Origin: Hyphomicrobiales bacterium
Lineage (GTDB): Bacteria > Pseudomonadota > Alphaproteobacteria > Rhizobiales > Rhizobiaceae
Direction of reading: 5' to 3'
Length of the DNA: 64,000 nucleotides
NCBI GenBank assembly: GCA_900468625.1
Contig: UBUL01000016.1
Coordinates: forward strand, 62,001-126,000
Part shown: positions 61,126 through 64,000 of the stretch, piece by piece
Position numbering within the stretch: position 1 is the stretch's first letter
How the letters are laid out: each line of letters starts with the position of its first letter
Position numbers and translations under genes: made by a program
The notes under the pieces: generated by a model
What the model was told of the DNA's origin: nothing
The model's database searches: none
What the model saw: the letters and a program-made list of their open reading frames with translations, nothing else

Positions 61126-62634
61126 TCAGCCGCTCTTCTTGACGCCCACGAGGCGGATCATTCCGTCGGGGGAGGGCACGAAGCCGGATATTTTCTTGTT
61201 ATAGGCCCAGATCCAGGCTTGATGCCCGAGGAAGATGATCGGCAAATCCTGGTTGAGGATTGCCTCGGCAGCGTCGTATTTCTGCTTGCGAACGGCATTG
61301 TCCTGCGACTGACGCGCCTCGAGCAGCAGCTTGTCGACTTCCGGATTGCTGTATTTGGAATCGTTGAGGCCGGCGCCAGTCGTCACGAACTGCTGGATAT
61401 TGCCGTCGGGATCGGAGCGGCCGGACCAGTCGGAGCGGCTGAGCTGGTAATTGCCGCTCGACTGCGCGTCGAGCAGGGTTGCGAATTCGGTGGTCTTCAG
61501 CGTCACATCGAAGCCGGCTTCGGCAACCATCGATTGGATGATCTGCATCATCTGCATCGACACGGGATTGTTGGTGACGGCGAGCTCGACCGGGATGCGG
61601 TCGAAACCGGCTTCCTTCACCAGCGCCTTGGCCTTGTCGAGATCGCGGGCCGGCACCGGAATATTCTTGTCGAACCAGGGGCTGTTCGGTGCGAAAGGCT
61701 GGTTGCCGGCAAGCCCGGTGCCGTCGAAGACGATCTGCATGGCGGCTTCACGGTCGATTGCCAGCGAGAAGGCCTGGCGCAGGCGCTTGTCCTTGCCGAT
61801 CGGATTGTCGGCGCGCGAACCGTTGCCGATATTGGCGTAGACGCCGAGCCAGCCGGTGCCGACAGCATCGGCATAGACGAGACTGGGATCGTTCTTGACT
61901 GTGCCGGCATCGGATGCCGCGACGCGCTCGATCATGTCGAGATCGCCGGAACGCAGGTTTGCGAGGCGCACCGTCGTATCGGGGATTGGCAGGTAGGTCA
62001 CCTTGTCGATGAAGATATTGTCCTTGTTCCAGTAGTCCTGGAATTTCTCCAGCACGATGCGGTCCTGCTGCACACGCTCGACGAATTTGAATGGACCGGA
62101 GCAGACGGGATGATCGCCGAATTTGGCGCCGGCAGCCTTTGCGGCTGCCGGTGAGACCATCATGCCGGAGCGGTCGGAAAGCTGGGCAAGCAGCGTGACG
62201 TCAGGTGCCTTCAGGGTGAAGGTGACTTCGTATTCGCCTGTCGCTTCGACCTTGGCGACGGAGGAAAGCTCGCTCTTGCGGCGCGATTCCGGCATGGTCT
62301 GATAGCGTTGGATGTTGTCGACGACGGCTTGGGCGTTGAATGGTGTTTCATCCTGGAATTTGACGCCCTGGCGCAGCTCCATGACCAGCTGCTTGCCGTC
62401 GGCGGACCATTTCCAGGAGATGGCAAGCTGCGGCACGAATTTCAGGTCCGGTGTCACGTCGACGAGCTTGTCGCAGAGCGCGGTATAGACGATGCGGCCG
62501 ACGAAGGTGCGGGATTGGGCGGGGTCCAGCGCGTCGGCGTCGTCCTGCAGGCCGATCTTCAGCTCGACGGCTAGGGACGGAAGCGCGATCAGGGCGCCGG
62601 CGGCAAGCGATGTCACGAATTTGGCGATCTTCAT
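61126..62634 (-). CDS. Peptide ABC substrate-binding protein (family 5)
   Basis: A 502-residue SBP_bac_5 protein. The ATG at 62634 has CAGGAGAA ahead. The signal peptide is MKIAKFVTSLAAGALIALPS with cleavage after SLA. The mature part begins VELKIGLQDDADALDPAQSR, typical of Dpp/Opp/Gsi receptors, and includes VKFQDETPFNAQAVVDNIQR and RQAFSLAIDREAAMQIVFDG. It contains one mature cysteine pair (TALCDKL and PVCSGPF), usual for this family. The ligand is probably a short peptide or glutathione-like compound given the GGT neighbour. It precedes DppB by 62 bases. Confidence 0.92.
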   Translation of the reverse strand: MKIAKFVTSLAAGALIALPSLAVELKIGLQDDADALDPAQSRTFVGRIVYTALCDKLVDVTPDLKFVPQLAISWKWSADGKQLVMELRQGVKFQDETPFNAQAVVDNIQRYQTMPESRRKSELSSVAKVEATGEYEVTFTLKAPDVTLLAQLSDRSGMMVSPAAAKAAGAKFGDHPVCSGPFKFVERVQQDRIVLEKFQDYWNKDNIFIDKVTYLPIPDTTVRLANLRSGDLDMIERVAASDAGTVKNDPSLVYADAVGTGWLGVYANIGNGSRADNPIGKDKRLRQAFSLAIDREAAMQIVFDGTGLAGNQPFAPNSPWFDKNIPVPARDLDKAKALVKEAGFDRIPVELAVTNNPVSMQMMQIIQSMVAEAGFDVTLKTTEFATLLDAQSSGNYQLSRSDWSGRSDPDGNIQQFVTTGAGLNDSKYSNPEVDKLLLEARQSQDNAVRKQKYDAAEAILNQDLPIIFLGHQAWIWAYNKKISGFVPSPDGMIRLVGVKKSG

Positions 62635-62721
62635 CTCGTTCTCCTGTTTATCATTGTCGTTCACCGCGTCCTCGACCGTTTTCCTCTTCGGCCGTTATTC
62701 ATTACGGTGTCGTGCGGATGC

Positions 62722-63459
62722 TCAGCCGACCTCCTCGGACAATTGCCGTTGCGAGGTTTGTCCGTCGAGCGAGGTGATGCGGATCAGACTTTCCTGAAGC
62801 ATCAGAAGATGTTCGCGCATGGCTTCTGCCGCTTTCAGCGGGTTGCGCACCGCAATCGCATCGATGATCGCTCTATGCTGCGCATAGGAGACCGGGCGGG
62901 TCTTGTTGATGCTGCGGGCCAATTCGCGAATGGTTTGCCAGGATTCGTCCTGGCGGACATGATTGATCACGTCGAAAATGGTCAGAAAGAACTGGTTCCC
63001 GGCACTTTGCGCAATCAGCCGGTGCAATGCACCATCCCAGAGTTCCCGGCTGTCGGCATCGTCACTGGCGGTGATTTTTCTTGCCAGTTCGTACATGCGG
63101 TCGATGTCGTCGGGCTTGGCGCGCATGGCGGCGAGCTGGGCGAGCTGCGGCTCGATGCGCAGGCGGACTTCCATGACCTCCATGAGATCCGTGCCGGCGA
63201 CAAGCGAGCTGACATGCCGGCTCCAATCGTCTGGTCGTTGCCCGACATAGGTTCCGGACCCCTGGCGTCGCCAGACGCGGCCTTCCGCTTCCAGCACCTC
63301 GAGCGCTCTTCGGATCGCGCGCCGGCTGACGCCGAGCGTTTCCGAAAGCGCCCTCTCGGTCGGCAGCTTTCCGTCCGCTGGCAGATCGGCGGAATTCAAA
63401 AGCACGCGGAGCCTTTCCAGGGCGTGAACCGAATTCTCCGGAAGGTTGCTGGCTGTCAT
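62722..63459 (-). CDS. GntR/FadR-family (FCD) regulator
   Basis: A 245-residue regulator. Residues 10-70 form the winged helix (KLPTERALSETLGVSRRAIR, then ALEVLEAEGRVWRRQGSGTY). Residues 90-235 are an FCD domain (MEVMEVRLRIEPQLAQLAAM, LHRLIAQSAGNQFFLTIFDV, HRAIIDAIAVRNPLKAAEAM) with the metal-binding Asp/His set expected of this group. No Shine-Dalgarno is clear for ATG 63459 or for the TTG at 63492, so the message may be leaderless or weakly translated. It sits at the head of the peptide-GGT gene run and a perfect palindrome lies just ahead of its start. Confidence 0.9.
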   Translation of the reverse strand: MTASNLPENSVHALERLRVLLNSADLPADGKLPTERALSETLGVSRRAIRRALEVLEAEGRVWRRQGSGTYVGQRPDDWSRHVSSLVAGTDLMEVMEVRLRIEPQLAQLAAMRAKPDDIDRMYELARKITASDDADSRELWDGALHRLIAQSAGNQFFLTIFDVINHVRQDESWQTIRELARSINKTRPVSYAQHRAIIDAIAVRNPLKAAEAMREHLLMLQESLIRITSLDGQTSQRQLSEEVG

Positions 63460-63469
63460 GATAAGGAGT

Positions 63470-63490
63470 GAACCAATTTTTGATTGGTTC
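63470..63490. promoter_or_regulatory. Perfect palindrome upstream of the FadR-type regulator
   Basis: GAACCAAT (63470-63477) and ATTGGTTC (63483-63490) are exact inverses separated by 5 bases. The element begins 11 bases ahead of the regulator ATG, in AT-rich DNA. GntR/FCD proteins bind short palindromes, so autoregulation is likely. If the TTG at 63492 were the real start, the site would be inside the gene. Confidence 0.65.
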
Positions 63491-63640
63491 AATAGAAAAT
63501 TAACTCGATCACAGCGTCAAGCGCTTTTTTGTGCAATTTTGGCGATGCACAATGTTTGTGCGCGATGTATAAGGCGGCCCGTGAAAAAACGAACCGCCCT
63601 CGGAATCTTGAACCGGCTTTTGGTCGCTCGCCCGGGACGT

Positions 63641-64000
63641 TCAGCGACCGATGGCGCGAGCCGAAATGCCCGTGACGGGGATGAAATCGAAATCCTTATC
63701 AAAGGGGTAGGTCGGCTTCTGCTTGCGCAGTCGCGGCAGGCGTTCGACGAACTGGTCAACGACGCCGGGCGACAGCGCCATTAGGTTCGGGTTGGCGATC
63801 GGCGCCAATTCCGGCGAGAGATAACCCGATTTGACGACAATGATCTTCGCCTCATGCGGATCGAGACCGAGGCGGGTGAAATCGGCGATGTTGTGATAGG
63901 GGCGGCGTTTGGCGGACAGAACAAGGTCGATACCGCCGATGGATACGACAGCTTGCGCATCGCTCGCCTCTGCTGCATCGAGCAGGAATTTGACGGTGAA
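63641..64000 (-). CDS. M81-family metallopeptidase (MlrC type), C-terminal part
   Basis: The frame is open to base 64000 and ends with TGA (complement of 63641-63643), so 119 C-terminal residues are visible and the start is outside. The pattern AVVSIGGIDLVLSAKRRPYH, then DFTRLGLDPHEAKIIVVKSG and MALSPGVVDQFVERLPRLRK with PTYPFD near the end, is the MlrC C-terminal domain (PF07171), named for microcystin-degrading enzyme C but widespread in proteobacteria on other substrates. The metal-binding N-terminal domain is not in view. It precedes the FadR-type regulator on the same strand, extending the peptide-degradation theme. Confidence 0.85.
   Translation of the reverse strand, partial: FTVKFLLDAAEASDAQAVVSIGGIDLVLSAKRRPYHNIADFTRLGLDPHEAKIIVVKSGYLSPELAPIANPNLMALSPGVVDQFVERLPRLRKQKPTYPFDKDFDFIPVTGISARAIGR

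Overview
The window looks like a high-GC alphaproteobacterial replicon of the Rhizobium/Agrobacterium group. Four things suggest this: the rhamnose locus has the gene order and protein types of Rhizobium leguminosarum (rhaRSTPQUK divergent from rhaDI); a short second FtsZ of rhizobial type is present; intergenic palindromes resemble rhizobial mosaic repeats; and ABC uptake systems are unusually dense. I see no tRNA, rRNA, CRISPR array, insertion sequence, phage gene or replication origin. The species and replicon type cannot be named from this sequence alone.

Layout. 1-4455: end of a LacI-type regulator, two small proteins, an AraC-type regulator and an M19 dipeptidase. 4560-16095: a ribose-type (CUT2) ABC transporter with two binding proteins, an NtaA/DszA-type flavin monooxygenase and two DszC/SfnB-type flavin oxidoreductases, with a linker-less ftsZ between the two SfnB-type genes. 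16504-17426: small hypothetical genes and a clear terminator. 17550-25343: a compact operon, uxaB - polar-amino-acid-type ABC transporter - LgoD-like dehydrogenase - uxaA, with a divergent double-HTH GntR regulator; the enzymes fit L-galactonate to D-tagaturonate to D-altronate to KDG. 25493-29906: a Pr6Pr membrane protein, an L,D-transpeptidase, an orphan Liv-type binding protein and an APH(6)-type kinase. 29954-41087: the complete L-rhamnose uptake and catabolic locus. 41130-47966: a WYL regulator, small secreted proteins, an HpcH/HpaI aldolase, an MFS exporter, an aldo-keto reductase and an SDR. 48643-52901: a CUT1 sugar ABC operon of the GtsABCD/UgpC kind. 52942-64000: a long leftward run with a methyltransferase, a glutathione peroxidase, a GsiA/DppBC-like peptide ABC transporter, a gamma-glutamyltransferase, a DUF1028 protein, a FadR-type regulator and the end of an M81 (MlrC) metallopeptidase.

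How the genes work together. The window is mostly nutrient-scavenging modules, each pairing an importer with the enzymes for its likely substrate and often a local regulator. The rhamnose locus is well understood. The three modules most worth attention are the CUT2 transporter tied to desulfurisation-type flavoenzymes, the L-galactonate-type operon served by an amino-acid-type ABC importer, and the peptide importer tied to GGT, DUF1028 and M81 enzymes. Functions are assigned by reading motifs and recalling families; no database search was run.
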